From Sialis fuliginosa (lineage: Eukaryota > Arthropoda > Insecta > Megaloptera > Sialidae), in NCBI GenBank assembly GCA_961205875.1, contig OY540816.1, positions 2,614,701-2,678,700 of the forward strand: 64,000 bases of DNA, in the 5' to 3' direction. This document shows, in pieces, positions 1 through 10,516 of this stretch. A model generated the notes under the pieces. The model saw only the letters and a program-made list of their open reading frames with translations, searched no databases and was not told the origin of the DNA. Position 1 is the stretch's first letter. The number at the start of each line of letters is the position of its first letter. The position numbers and the translations under genes are program-made.

Positions 1-51
1 ACTCAAAACAATAAAAGACATATATATTAATAGACAACTGTTACAAAGGCC

Positions 52-308
52 TTGGTCCAAAAGGCCTTAAAAAGAGACAGAAGAAAAGTTACAGCTTCTC
101 AAGAAATATTGGGCCAAGCATTTCTACCCTACATAAAAGGTTGTACAGACAAAATAGCGAGAAGTTTTAGTAAAAAAGGAATCCGTACTATATTTAATTC
201 TAAACAAAAAATCGCTAACTCTGTCAGGTCCATCAAAGACAAATACGACAAATTAGACATGGCAGGCATGTACGAAATCTCATGCAATTGTGGTAGTGTG
301 TATATAGG
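52..308 (+). pseudogene. PLE polyprotein fragment: linker and start of GIY-YIG endonuclease
   Basis: Open frame of about 85 codons before the hAT junction. It contains the conserved linker FLPYIKGCTDKIARSF and the start of the endonuclease, GMYEISCNCGSVYIG, that is the GIY-YIG signature preceded by the CxC typical of Penelope-like elements. The frame then runs into the inserted hAT at 309. The rest of the domain (QTGRSIKTR...) resumes at 1168. Confidence 0.78.
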
Positions 309-1159
309 CAGGGGCGCCGACTTGTTAAAAATATTGGGGGGCCCAATTTTTTTGGACTCCCTCCTCCATTAAATAAGGTAAAATAATAATATCATGTGCC
401 CCCCCCCCCCCCATAAAGTTTACGTTAGATGCTTTATCAATAAATAGCCATTTTAAGTTTCGTTTTTTTATTCGCAAGTACGCTTAACAGTAATATAACT
501 GGCTATAGGTCTCCTTAGACCTCCTTAGGTAGGTATATTATTATTATTATAAAAAGGTATATTAACGTAAACTTTTTTTTATATAAAATTCTGCAGTCAT
601 TTATTTTGTATGGATACAAATAAGCAAAGTATATTTTTTTTATGTTATGTGTCATATAATCTTATATTAGTGCGCAACTCAGTAAAAAAATAAAGATAAA
701 AGAAATAATATAGATAAAAATCGACGGGTCCGCTGGCCCCATACAGCCCTGGTCTAAACTATTATTAGTTGATACTGGAAATTTATTAATACTAAACCGG
801 TCATCAAATTTCATAACTGCATCACATTAGGTTCTTAAGATATTAAATAAAAACTAATTTTCTAAAATCTTCGGAGAGCTAGCTCTCCGGCTGTGTAGCT
901 TCTTTATGAAAAAATTTCGGACACATGTTAATATAAAATTTTTGTTTAAAATATTTTTCTCAATAGTTTGGCGCGACAATACTGAATCTATCAACTGTAT
1001 TGTAGGTTCTGGTTGACGGTGACGTATGCCTTTCATATACTTTTATTATAGTCAACTACACAGGCAGAAGGCATACATTTATTGGGGGGGGGCTCAGCCC
1101 CCCGACGGTAATATTGGGGGGGCTTCAGCCCCTTAAGCTCCATATAGTCGGCGCCCCTG
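309..1159. mobile_element. hAT-type non-autonomous transposon (851 bp)
   Basis: Perfect 13-bp terminal inverted repeats (caggggcgccgac at 309-321 and its complement at 1147-1159), flanked by a perfect 8-bp target duplication tatatagg (301-308, 1160-1167). An 8-bp duplication and termini starting CAGGGG are hAT hallmarks. No transposase frame is seen inside. It contains C- and G-rich tracts near both ends and a perfect 18-bp palindrome cggagagctagctctccg near 872. Part of its interior (about 834-1000) resembles 41690-41800. Confidence 0.85.
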
Positions 1160-1211
1160 TATATAGGACAGACTGGCAGATCCATAAAAACAAGAACTAA
1201 TGAACATATAA

Positions 1212-1675
1212 TAGGGTGTCCATTCGTCCCGCATTTTGCGGGACAGTCCCGCATTTTGACCCATTGTCCCGCATCATTAATGTCCCGCAAAATGTCCCGC
1301 ATTTTGAATACTTGTCCAGTTTTTTTACATTTTTACTACTGTTCAATGTAATCAATTTGATGTTGCGAATTTTAATAAAATTGAAATAGGTACAATTTAA
1401 AAAAATCTATTAATTCAGTAAATGTAGGTAATATAATAAAATTCATATAAAATTAACATAGCAAATTAAAAAAAAGTCATTATTGCAAATTTTATTTAAA
1501 AATTATACGTCATCTATGGTAGCGAATTTAAAAATAACGAAAATGACAATCGTGAACTATAAATAAAATATGAGTATAATTTAAAAAAGGTCTTTCATTG
1601 TTACTGTACCCCCACCCCCCCTCCCCCCGAAAAAAACAGTCCCGCATTGCCTTCTCAAAAAAATGGTCAGCCTAG
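1212..1675. mobile_element. Non-autonomous DNA transposon in the PLE (464 bp)
   Basis: Imperfect termini tagggtgtccatt (left) and aatggtcagccta (right), flanked by an 8-bp duplication acatataa (1204-1211, 1676-1683). The subterminal region repeats the motif 'gtcccgcattttg' several times near the left end, and 'gtcccgcattg' near the right. The 8-bp duplication suggests hAT. No coding capacity. Confidence 0.72.
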
Positions 1676-1683
1676 ACATATAA

Positions 1684-1899
1684 GAGATATGAAGAACCAG
1701 CACATCGCCAAATCAGCAGTAGCTGAACACTCGATGCTACAAGGGCATATAGTGGACATCAATAATGTCTGATAAATTTTGGCCTAGGCTCTACAGAGAA
1801 GCCATAGAGATTAGTAAGAATCCGAATAATTACAACAGAGACATCGGCTTACATCTGCCCGGCGCGTGGAAACCGGTGCTGTTGCCGAGCAACATTTAA
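1684..1899 (+). pseudogene. PLE GIY-YIG endonuclease, C-terminal part
   Basis: Continues the endonuclease after the second insertion: RDMKNQHIAKSAVAEH, then after a short deletion and frame change FWPRLYREAIEISKNPNN and a tail ending WKPVLLPSNI, stop at 1897-1899. Conserved elements of the family are visible: the SAVAEH helix, the REAIEI...NNYNRD motif and the final W-P-V-L. The in-frame stop at about 1768 between the two parts shows decay. Confidence 0.75.
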
Positions 1900-1972
1900 T
1901 TTATCAGAAACTAATTCTAGCAAACGTCAACGCTTATTTAATTAAGCAGCTACACCTTCTGTATTAAACACT

Positions 1973-2018
1973 TCACTTCTGAAGAAGACCACGAGATGTT
2001 GGTCGAAACGTCAAGTGA
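1973..2018 (+). ncRNA. Hammerhead ribozyme motif of the Penelope-like element
   Basis: Type I hammerhead core in the correct order: stem I 5' strand TCACTT (1973-1978), catalytic box CTGAAGA (1979-1985), stem II GACCA/TGGTC closing an 8-nt loop (1987-2004), GAAAC (2005-2009), GTC cleavage triplet (2010-2012), and stem I 3' strand AAGTGA (2013-2018), which pairs perfectly with 1973-1978. Stem III is minimal, as is known for hammerheads of Penelope-like elements, which are thought to act as dimers. One extra A (1986) sits between the CTGAAGA box and stem II and may lower activity. Confidence 0.72.
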
Positions 2019-2124
2019 CAATAAACAATCAAATATTTATACAATTAAATAACCGCGAAAGTCTACGTTCAAAAATATTTAATAATGTTCAATCAGAAAA
2101 CAATGAGTGAATTATACATACCTA

Positions 2125-3641
2125 CAGTGTATTCCAAATTGATTAAGCCATAGGAAATTTAACATAGGGACAATTAGAAATGTTGTAGTAGCCTTTGGTC
2201 AAATTTAACGATATATCATTGGTGCATTTTGAAATGCCGCCACAAAATTTTATAAAATTGCCATTAGTATTTTGTTTTCATTTTTGTATCTGTCAAAAAT
2301 TACTAATATTTATTGTACTCGCAGAATAATTTAAACATTAGTCATTCTGATATTATAATTAACTAGTACACGATTAAAGAAAAATTGCAAATGGATACAT
2401 TTAGGTGTTATTTCTAAGTAAGAAATTTATTTAGCGTCGAATTTGAGAAATGACTAATACCATACCATTGAGTAACAATACTTCATATTTCTAATATCAA
2501 CATAATACTGTAGTGGATATGGTTTATGAAAATAAAAAAATCCTTTGGGTGAATAATATATAATTAATGTTTATTAATTTCAACAGTTAAACTCAATGAT
2601 CTAAGTTTAAAATTTCACTACAATTCAGTTTTCTCACATTTATTTTTTACATTCAGGATCGATCTTATAAGGTATGTTTAATAAAACTCACATTTGAATA
2701 TTTGTAAAATGGACATAATTATTTCTTATGATTTGTACGAACAGCTGTTACAAAAGTATATGCTATGACGCCATGTTTGTTTATGACGTTTATGCTCACG
2801 TGACATTATAATATTTTCTGATTGGTTCTTGCTCAAATCTAGCAGCAAATCCAGCACGAAAAATAGCCCCGGTTCTATTCTGAAATCTAGTATGATAACA
2901 CGCAGCGTAGCAAGCAGTGACGTCATTTCCAGCACAGAAACAAGCCCGGTTGCCAGCACAGCAACCAGCAAGCAAACCAGCAGCAAATCTAGCGTCGTGT
3001 GCGGCGGGCTTAATATGTATCGCAATTTTGAAAAAAGGAGCTGTTTAAAATCCAAACTTAACTTTAGAAGAATCATTGACTATAACCAATTCATAAACAC
3101 AATATATTCAATAATTTAGATGAACTGAAAGAACATTTGTTATACTTTATTTATTTTTAATGTATTTTTAAAATTAAATATACATAGTTATTTTTATGTA
3201 TCCACTGTTTACTGCTTTCGTTCCAGTAAAATTTTGTATGTGTAAATTAGAAATTAAAATACAATCATTTACTTTGTGTGTACAAAATAAATGCATAAAT
3301 ATAAACTGGAGTATCATAGAAAGTAAAGAATAAAACACAACATAAAATTAAATAAAACATCAAAGATAAAATTACAATAGTATAATTAATTAATAGTTTA
3401 ATCCGTTACTTGCACCAATAAGTTACAAATTCTGCGATTAAAATGTTTTAATTATGATTATTTTCATGATTTTGACAGATATAAAATTGAAAACAAAATA
3501 CTGATAACAATTTTATTAAATTTTGTGGCGGCATTTCAAAATGCACCAATGACACCGTTAAATTCGATCAAAGGTTACTACAACACTTCTAATTGTCCCC
3601 ATGTTAAATTTCCTATGGCTTAATCAACTTGGAATACACTG
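2125..3641. mobile_element. TA-flanked long-TIR (Tc1/mariner-like) foldback element
   Basis: Termini CAGTGTATTCCAA (2125) and complement (ending 3641) are flanked by TA (2123-2124, 3642-3643). The outer ~200 bp of the two ends are clear inverted repeats (2125-2330 against 3440-3641), with weaker similarity further in. No transposase is recognisable. The centre (2829-3005) is GC-richer than its surroundings and reads as a short serine-rich frame on + with a CRE-like TGACGTCA at 2918-2925. It has no recognised homology. Confidence 0.72.
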
Positions 3642-3736
3642 TATGTATACTATTGTACACTACATACATTATGTTTTATTATTTCTTTGGTGGATAAAAA
3701 ATATTAAAAAAATAATATAAAAAAAATGTATTTACA

Positions 3737-3870
3737 TAAGGTAGTGGCTGGCACCAGTCTTTGCAAGGACCCCAGTAATGGAAATTTTTTAATTAAATGT
3801 ACTGAATTAGAAATATGTGTTGATATTTGATTACTACCCTTTCTAAATATCAATATTTAACCCTACTGCC
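3737..3870 (+). repeat. Diverged terminal fragment of the X element family
   Basis: Starts TAAGGTAGTGGCTGGCACC and continues with the 'ccccagtaatgg' and 'taattaaatgt.ctgaatt' blocks seen at the left end of X2 (from 52872), about 75-80% alike. Only the outermost ~130 bp is recognisable, so this is an old third copy or a solo end. Confidence 0.6.
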
Positions 3871-4403
3871 ATAAACGACGCAACCTTGAATTTGGAACGT
3901 ATTCACGTCAATCCCTCGATTGGTATCCCGACACAGCCACATCCATTTTTTGTGTTGTCTTTGTGTTGTGGGAATTAACAGATGGAAGAGGATAGTACAT
4001 ACAGAAGATGTGTTAGGTAATATTAATTAAAACATGTCATTAACCATTTAATGTTACTCAACATAATGCCAATGAAAACACCTAATTTACATAACATTCA
4101 AGATGTAACACATAATTTTATACAAATCAATATCAAGGTTGCCATACTTGTTCATTAAAATTCTGTGTTTGGCTCGTGGGTCAATAACTTAATTTTATAG
4201 ATTGAGAGCCGGTAACAGTAAAACTGCCGTTATCCCGAATTTAAATAAGATATATTTTAATTGATACTTAAGGAGCATACAAACAAAATGAGACCGGTAT
4301 GACAGCACAAAGCCTGCTGAAAAGGTTTTTAATTAAATTTATTATTATTAAAAAAATGGTTTTTATGCCGTCATCGCGGTATTGAATGAAATTCATAATA
4401 CGT

Positions 4404-4843
4404 ATAAAATATAATATTCTCTATCAGAAAAATTAGGTATGACAAACCCTCTCTTGCCGGAAGTGTCTGTGATACCTCTCCGAAGGGGTTGACAAGTAAC
4501 AGAAAATTATTGTTATCGCGAAATTTTGTCATACCTAATTTTTATGAAAGAGAATATAATCTTTTATACGTATTATAAATTTCATTCAATTCCGTGTAAC
4601 GGAAAATTTATGTTACTTGTCACCCCTTTCGGAGAGGTATGACATACATTTCTGGCAAGAGAGGGTTTGTCATATCGTATTTTTCTGAAAGAGAATATAA
4701 TCTTTTATACGTATTATAAATTTTATTTAATTTCGCGATAACAATAAATTTCTGTTACTTGTCAACCCCTTCGGAGAGGTATGACAAACACTTCCGGCAA
4801 GAGAGGATTTGTCATAACTAATTTTTCTGAAAGAGAATATAAG
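4404..4843. repeat. Inverted and tandem ~140-bp units
   Basis: Two direct units (4560-4700, 4700-4843) and one inverted unit (4404-4530). Each carries 'ttacttgtca.cccctt', 'cggagaggtatgaca' and 'ctgaaagagaatataa'. They differ by a few percent. A further unit at 7044-7180 lies beyond the nested element. Confidence 0.7.
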
Positions 4844-5195
4844 CCGTTTATTTTGAAAGTGGCCTAACTCCATTTATGTTTAAACTGAGATATAAAAGAA
4901 TTTGCGTTTCAATAAAATTAAAAATATACGTGTAAGATCAATGTGTCACATTGCTTGTGTGTTGCTTGAGTTAAATTTATAATTACTATTAAAATAACAC
5001 CAATTATTAAATGAATAATATAAGTTTTTTTTACCACAAATGGAGTTAAGCCACTTTCAAAATCAACAATTACATTTGTTATTAATTTAAAAAAACTAAA
5101 CTCCATTTATTGTTATTTAAAATGCTCCAAATTGAAAAAAAAACACACTTTATTTTATATTATTTCTTTATAATTCTTAAATAAAATATAAAGAA

Positions 5196-5786
5196 AATAT
5201 TTGGTACAAAAGTTTCAGGATTTAGAGGGGCAAAATCAATGGAGGTAACAATTTTGACCTTGAGTGGAGGTTTGAAGGTCATTTTAGGGTCAACAAATTT
5301 TTTCAAAGGAAGTCTATTTATTTTTTTGAAGATTCGTATTTTGCAGAAGAAAAGAAACAACTTTTGTCTGAAAATTTTTATAAAAAATTTCAATTTTAAC
5401 ATATTTTGTTTTATTTTGTAACATTAAGAAAAAATTTTTTTGCGTTAAAAAATTATGAAATTATAAAAAAATTATTTTTTTAAACTGTATTTTTCCTCAA
5501 ACATTTAAGATATAATTTCAAAATTTTTGATCACAAAAAGATTTTTTTGATGTAAATTTTTTTTAAGAATTACGTTAAAATTGAAGTTTTTTAAAAAACT
5601 TTTCAGACAAAAGTAATTTCTATTTTTTTGCAAAATTCAAATCTGCAAAAAAATAACTAATTTTCTATTTAAAAAAAATTTGCTGACCTCAAAATGACCT
5701 TAAACCTCCACTCAAGGTCAAAAATTGTTACCTTCATTGGGGTTGCCCCGCCAAATTCTAAAACTTTTGTACCAAACATTTTCCAT
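5196..5786. repeat. Nested inverted repeat inside family A
   Basis: 5201-5300 (gtacaaaagttt...gaccttgagtggaggttt) is the inverted complement of 5688-5782. Arms are about 90 bp, separated by A/T-rich sequence shared with family A copy 2. Confidence 0.6.
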
Positions 5787-5867
5787 AAAAAGCTTTAGTT
5801 TTCCAGCTATTGCGATAAATTAACAACATTATCAATAATGAAGTAGAGTTAGGCCACTTTCAAAATT

Positions 5868-6872
5868 AGCCCAGGAAAATAAGCATTTTTCTGCGAAAAA
5901 AATCCAAGTGAATTTTTCTCACCGGAATGATCTTTATTTATGCATAAGAAAAAACGTGTGAAAAGTCCATTGCGAAATCGTGTGCGAAAAAAAAGTTATT
6001 CATGGTCAAAAGTCGCGAAAATCGTTTTTTCCCAAATATCTCGTAAACTATTGGTTTTGCAACAATTTCATTTATTATAAAATTTGTTCTTTAGCTAATT
6101 TTACATACAAAAAATCATGTACAAAATTTTCGTAGGACCAATAGTTCTCGAGATATACGGCTAAGAAAAATTGGAGTAAGGCGAGTACTTCACACGTTAC
6201 GTACAGTAGTGTATACTAAACTTAAAATATAAGGCTTTTATGCTTAGGAAAGTTGTTTAATTTACACATTCATATTTTTTTGTCGGTGGTGTTTCATATA
6301 GAAATATTTTGTATAACTATTTTAATGGCAAATAATTCTTGTTTCATTTGTATTGAAACTTTATTGAGTGGCAAGATCGTAACTATTAATCGTGGTATTG
6401 AAAACATATTGTTATAAATATTGTCTAATTAATAAATGATATATGAAATATTGCCATAAACCTAAATATTGCCATGAAATAATTTTACAAGGGAAAGCAT
6501 ATAAAACAAAACGCGTCTTGCATTGTATTGTAAAGGTGGCGGAATGTATCACAACGCTTAATTTTTCTCAGCCGTATATTTTGAGAAATATTGGTCCTAC
6601 GGAAATTTTGTATAGGACCTTTTGTGTGTATAATTAGCTGCAGAACAAATTTTATAATAACTAAAATTGCCGTAAAACCAATAGTTTACGAGATATTTTG
6701 AAAAAACTATTTTTGCGACATTTGACCTTGTATAACATTTTTTGCGCACACGATTTTGCAATGGACTTTTCACACGTTATTTCTTAGCTTAAATAAAGAC
6801 AATCCCGGTGAGAAAAATTCACTTGGATTTTTTTCGCACAGCAGCCGTTTTTTCGACTTATTTTCCTGGGCT
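5868..6872. mobile_element. Nested 1.0-kb inverted-repeat element
   Basis: Termini AGCCCAGGAAAATAAG (5868) and perfect complement ending at 6872. Arms of about 300 bp are inverted complements (5868-6180 against 6560-6872) and share 'aaatccaagtgaatttttct' and 'cgtgtgaaaagtccattgc'. Absent from family A copy 2 at the equivalent position. No open frame of note. Confidence 0.68.
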
Positions 6873-7741
6873 CAATAAAGTTTTTAACTTTAAATTAAGT
6901 GTGAAAACTTTTTTTTCCTTTGAATATATTTACCCAAAAATTGTTTTTTATGATGGATTACTTCTAATTATACACGTTACTACAGTCAACAAAAAAAAAT
7001 TGAAAAATGGAGTTACGCCACTTTAAAAATAAACGGCTCATATCATCTTTTATACATATTATGAATTTCATTCAATTCCGTGTAACGGCAAATTTTTGTT
7101 ACTTGTCACCCTCTTCGAAGAGGTATGACAGACACTTCCGGTAAGAGAGGATTTGTCATACCTAATTTTTCTGATAGAGAATAGAATATCATTTTTTATA
7201 CATATTATGAATTTAGTCCAATTCCGCGATGACGGTAAAAAAACAATTTTTTTAAATAATAATTAATTTAATGAAACACCTTTTCAGCACACTTTGCGCT
7301 ATCATAACGGTCTCATTATGCTCCTTAACTATCAATTAAAAAATATCTTATTTAAATCCACGATGACGGCAGATTTACTGTTACCGCCTCTCGATCTATT
7401 AACTATGTTACATACTTAAAATGCATTTCTATGGGCATTGATTACAATATAACACCAGTATAAGTTCATGTTTCTGTTTGATTAAAAATTAATATCCATG
7501 TATTATTGGTGTAATAAGGAAATATTTTGACATTATTATATTTTTTAGAAAATTTTATAGAATTATGTTAAATATAATGTCAACGTACTATAAAATGTAT
7601 GATATTTATATGTTTATTGACTGTTTTGTATTTATTTGTTCTTTTTTCGTGCTTTTTTGTAGTTAACTTCCTGTTTTTTAATGATAATAATGTAACCTTA
7701 ATAACAGTTAACCATACCATAATAACATATCGCAATATAGT

Positions 7742-7915
7742 TAAGGTCTGCACACAAGACTAGACGAGACGAATTTTAGGTAAGTCTCGTCTCGTCCCGA
7801 TTTTTCCAACTGAATTCTCAGTTTTGTCTTGTGAAAATTGAAGCCATTTCGTATCGGTCTCGTCTCATAAAAAAATAAGCTAATCTCGTCTCAGTCTCGA
7901 CTGGGACGAGATCGA
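7742..7915. repeat. GAGACGAG-motif repeat
   Basis: Stretch rich in (a)gacgagac and its complement gtctcgtct, starting 'ggtctgcacacaagac'. Related pieces are at 10350-10425 (ending 'gtctcgtcttggactgcact') and 23585-23735. The 10350 piece may be its other terminus, with the intervening repeats inserted later. Confidence 0.5.
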
Positions 7916-8511
7916 TAACAAAAACATGAAACAAGGGAAAAATGATACACCTTATAGTTATTGTAATTAAATTATCGATTTTGAATATTATAGTTTTTAA
8001 TTCCATGTTCCGAAGGAAATGGAAGTATTGTAAACCCGTTGAAAATCGTGTCCGAGATAAGAGCAGATTCTAATTGTACTAACATCAAAACGTAAAGAAA
8101 AGTTAATATCCATATGGCGGCTGTGCGTTTGTCTGTGTGACTGTGTGTTTGTGTGTCTGGATGTAGAATTTTCTTTCGTTCACGATAACTACTGTAAAAA
8201 TTAAGGGGTTTTGAAAATATTCGAAATTTCGTAACTTTTATCGTCTAAAAAGTGAACGTATTATCTCACTAATTTTGATAAGACTTGGTACATTTGTAGT
8301 TCAATTGAACCTAAGGGACATTTATTATTTGTACGTGCCTAAACAGCTATTGAAGGGGTGAAAACCACCCTCAAAATTTAAATTTTAAATACTAATTAGT
8401 TTATGTTGCCTTGGAAACAAATGCAACTGAATTAAAATTGTCAAATGAGTTGTTCTACGAATGTGTATTATGTTTTTGACATTAGGACATTAGAAAACTA
8501 ATATTTATATA

Positions 8512-8755
8512 CAGGATAGTTCAATAGTGTGTCCGGCTTTCCTAGCGCACTTCCCGTAGGAGATAGAAAAAAAAGTTTGGTACATAATATTATTGGTTTG
8601 AAAAGATCAACGTTATAGCGCAAAAATGGGACACCCTATATAATAATTTTACGACGTTGATCTTTTCAAACCAATAATATTATGTACCAAACTTTTTTTT
8701 CTATCTCCTACGGGAAGTGCGCTAGAAAAGCCGGACGCACTATTGAACTATCCTG
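8512..8755. mobile_element. TA-flanked hairpin MITE (244 bp)
   Basis: Near-perfect palindrome with two ~102-bp arms, only a few mismatches and one indel, closing a loop of about 40 nt. Termini CAGGATAGTTCAATAGTG; flanked by TA (8510-8511, 8756-8757). Fits a Tc1/mariner-type MITE. The high arm identity suggests recent origin or strong pairing. Confidence 0.82.
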
Positions 8756-8839
8756 TATATACAAATGGCAATAACTGCTGTAACCGTCGTAAATATACAC
8801 GTTTTTTATGTATTATGAAATTTATATTCATAGTAGTAG

Positions 8840-9120
8840 CAGGGCCGGATTAACAACGTAGCAGGAGTAGCAAATGCTACGGGCCCCGCGTCTTTGGGGG
8901 CCCTCGCGACTTTCCGGAAAAATATCTGTTATTGGACTCAGAGGTGTAAATGACCAAAAAAAAGGGAAATAAAAAATAAGTAACGCGACTAAAAAAAAAA
9001 AAAAAAGCTCTTCTAGTTATTATTTTTTTATAGTCCAAACTTGTTAATTCATAAAATCTGAAAGTTCAATCGGTATGACTAAAAAAAAAAAGGTCATCAG
9101 TTTTTAATGTATATTATATT
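8840..9120. mobile_element. hAT left-end fragment (CAGGGCCGGATTAAC)
   Basis: Starts with the hAT-like terminus CAGGGCCGGATTAAC. The interior ('aacgcgactaaaaaa' ... 'tagtccaaac' ... 'atctgaaa.ttcaatcg') matches the interior of the hAT at 9623-9989. No matching right end is next to it. A complementary terminus (gttaattcggccctg) occurs alone at 13153-13167, without a shared target duplication. Confidence 0.6.
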
Positions 9121-9214
9121 TTCCATTATTTGTACAAATTTTCATTATCCAGTCCATATAGAAATTTTTTCAATTGTTGGTACCCAAAGTTTCACCCCCC
9201 CCCCCCCCCCCCCT

Positions 9215-10130
9215 ATGTCAAACACGCAAACTGTTCAATCTTTGTAATACGTATAAGAAAGTCCCATGACACTCATGGTAGATATTTCTTCATTGTTATA
9301 AACCATTTGAATTGTAATAAATTTTTTTTTCAAAAATTTGTTTTTTCGAAAAAATGCATAGAACATAAATTATTAATTTTTAACTTGACCATTTTTCTTT
9401 ATTTCGTACTGTTTCAAAGTAATTCGAAAAATTCAGAAATCGACGTAGGTAAACATCCGTATCCGGTTGAAAGATCGTTTTCAAAAATAGGACGTTTTCT
9501 TCCCAGACAAAAATTAATTTTAAATATAAAATTTCATTCTTCTACAATTTGTCGTATTTGAGTTACAGCGCTTACAGACCGACAGACCGACATCATGGCG
9601 AAAATAGTCAGAATGAATTAAGCAGAGGCGTATTTACCATGGGGCCATGGGGGCCATGGCCTAGGGCGGCAGGCCGAGAGGGACGGTAGATTTTTTTTAG
9701 TTTAATAAAGCATAAGAAAACAAAAAATGAGAAACGCGACTAAAAAAAAAAAAAAGGTCTTTAAGTTTCTATTTTCCTATAGTCCAAACTCTTTTTACTT
9801 CAAAAATCTGAAATTTCAATCGATATTAACTGTTAAAAATATAGGTATTATATTTTCCCTTGGTGAAGGGGCGGCAATTTTTTTTACCAGGGCGGCAATA
9901 ATTTTTTTGCCCAGAGCGGCAATTATTTTTTACCCAGGGCGGCAATTTTTTTTTGGCCCAGGGCGGCACTTAACGTAAATACGCCACTGGGATTAAGGGA
10001 AGGTCAAAATAGATTAAATAAAGGAAGGTCAAAATGGATAATTCTATCAAAATCCTTATTTCGAAAAAAATCGGCTTCACTATACTTACTTATACTATTG
10101 TATATTTCAAATACAATAGTATAAGAAAGT
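9215..10130 (+). mobile_element. Family B copy, interrupted by a hAT MITE
   Basis: Matches the full family B copy at 24630-25526 from 'aacacgcaaactgttcaatc' to the terminal gtataagaaagt (10119-10130). Interrupted by the hAT at 9623-9989. The left part of the family is missing. A C-tract precedes it near 9195. Confidence 0.7.
9623..9989. mobile_element. hAT MITE (367 bp) with internal GGGCGGC repeats
   Basis: Termini CAGAGGCGTATTTAC (9623) and complement gtaaatacgccactg (ending 9989), flanked by gaattaag/ggattaag (9615-9622, 9990-9997; 7 of 8 match). Family B copy 24630-25526 provides the empty site 'ggattaaggg'. The right half holds about four 25-bp tandem units with 'gggcggcaatt' and 'gcccag'. 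Confidence 0.82.
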
Positions 10131-10349
10131 AAAAAATTATTTAAAAATTATACAAAAAGATAGAACGAACATGGAAGTCATGTATGGTTCTCCATCCGGA
10201 TATTTTATTTTGTTTTAGTTACAAAATTAATAATTTAGCATGTTTTATATGTACTTTTTTAAGAAATAACAATATTTGACGTTAACGCCTACAAACATGT
10301 TTAAATATTATAATTATATTATTAATAGTGTCCAACTGTTCATAAGTTA

Positions 10350-10425
10350 TCGTCTCATCAAAATTTAAGATGGTTTCGTCTTGCTTGAATCTTAGCTAAT
10401 CACGTCTCGTCTTGGACTGCACTCT
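10350..10425. repeat. GAGACGAG-motif repeat, right end
   Basis: 'gtctcatcaa' to 'cgtctcgtcttggactgcac'. The complement resembles the start of 7742-7915, so the two may be termini of one element. No clean target duplication was found. Confidence 0.4.
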
Positions 10426-10516
10426 AATGAGGATTTAAATTTGAAGAAATAAACTTTCAAAACTTTTGAATATTTTCATAATTTTACTAATTATTATTTA
10501 TATAAACTATAATTTT

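Larger units (their letters stand above)
1..2060 (+). mobile_element. Penelope-like element remnant, split by two DNA transposons
   Basis: Three pieces of one retroelement (1-308, 1168-1211, 1684-about 2060) read in one direction as the 3' part of a Penelope-like element: the spacer after reverse transcriptase, a GIY-YIG endonuclease, a stop, and a 3' region with a hammerhead ribozyme motif. The breaks are explained by two insertions, each flanked by an 8-bp duplication (tatatagg at 301-308/1160-1167; acatataa at 1204-1211/1676-1683). Removing one duplication copy each restores the endonuclease frame through the break points. The reverse transcriptase lies outside the window to the left. Only the 3' end is present and it has decayed, so it is not functional. 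Confidence 0.8.
4841..7039. mobile_element. Family A element, copy 1, with nested insertions (ATAT duplication)
   Basis: Terminal inverted repeats: left from 4841 (agccgtttattttgaaag) and right ending 7039 (complement, cactttaaaaataaacgg). Flanked by ATAT at 4837-4840 and 7040-7043. Family A copy 2 (29853-30448) lacks the internal blocks 5196-5450 and 5868-6872, so these are later additions. Extra internal copies of the right terminus sit near 5035-5068 and 5840-5866, which indicates repeated self-insertion or rearrangement. A 4-bp duplication does not fit hAT or mariner. Confidence 0.65.
4197..7399. mobile_element. Large composite inverted-repeat element with nested family A
   Basis: 4197-4400 (from 'atagattgagagccggtaac') is the inverted complement of 7230-7399. 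The two ends share the stretches coding 'ggtaacagtaaa.ctgccg' and 'ttaaggagcata'. Just inside, units of about 140 bp with 'gagaggtatgacaaacactt' occur inverted at 4404-4530 and direct at 4560-4700, 4700-4843 and 7044-7180. Family A copy 1 is inserted into this structure. No coding capacity is seen. Confidence 0.6.

Noticed and set aside
2726..3076. 116-codon frame on the minus strand and 96-codon serine-rich frame on +
   Set aside because: They overlap on opposite strands inside a foldback transposon, are repetitive, and have no recognised domain; noted only as an unusual core.
9130..9561. 143-codon open frame on +
   Set aside because: It spans a C-tract (poly-Pro) and family B repeat sequence; composition and position show it is chance.
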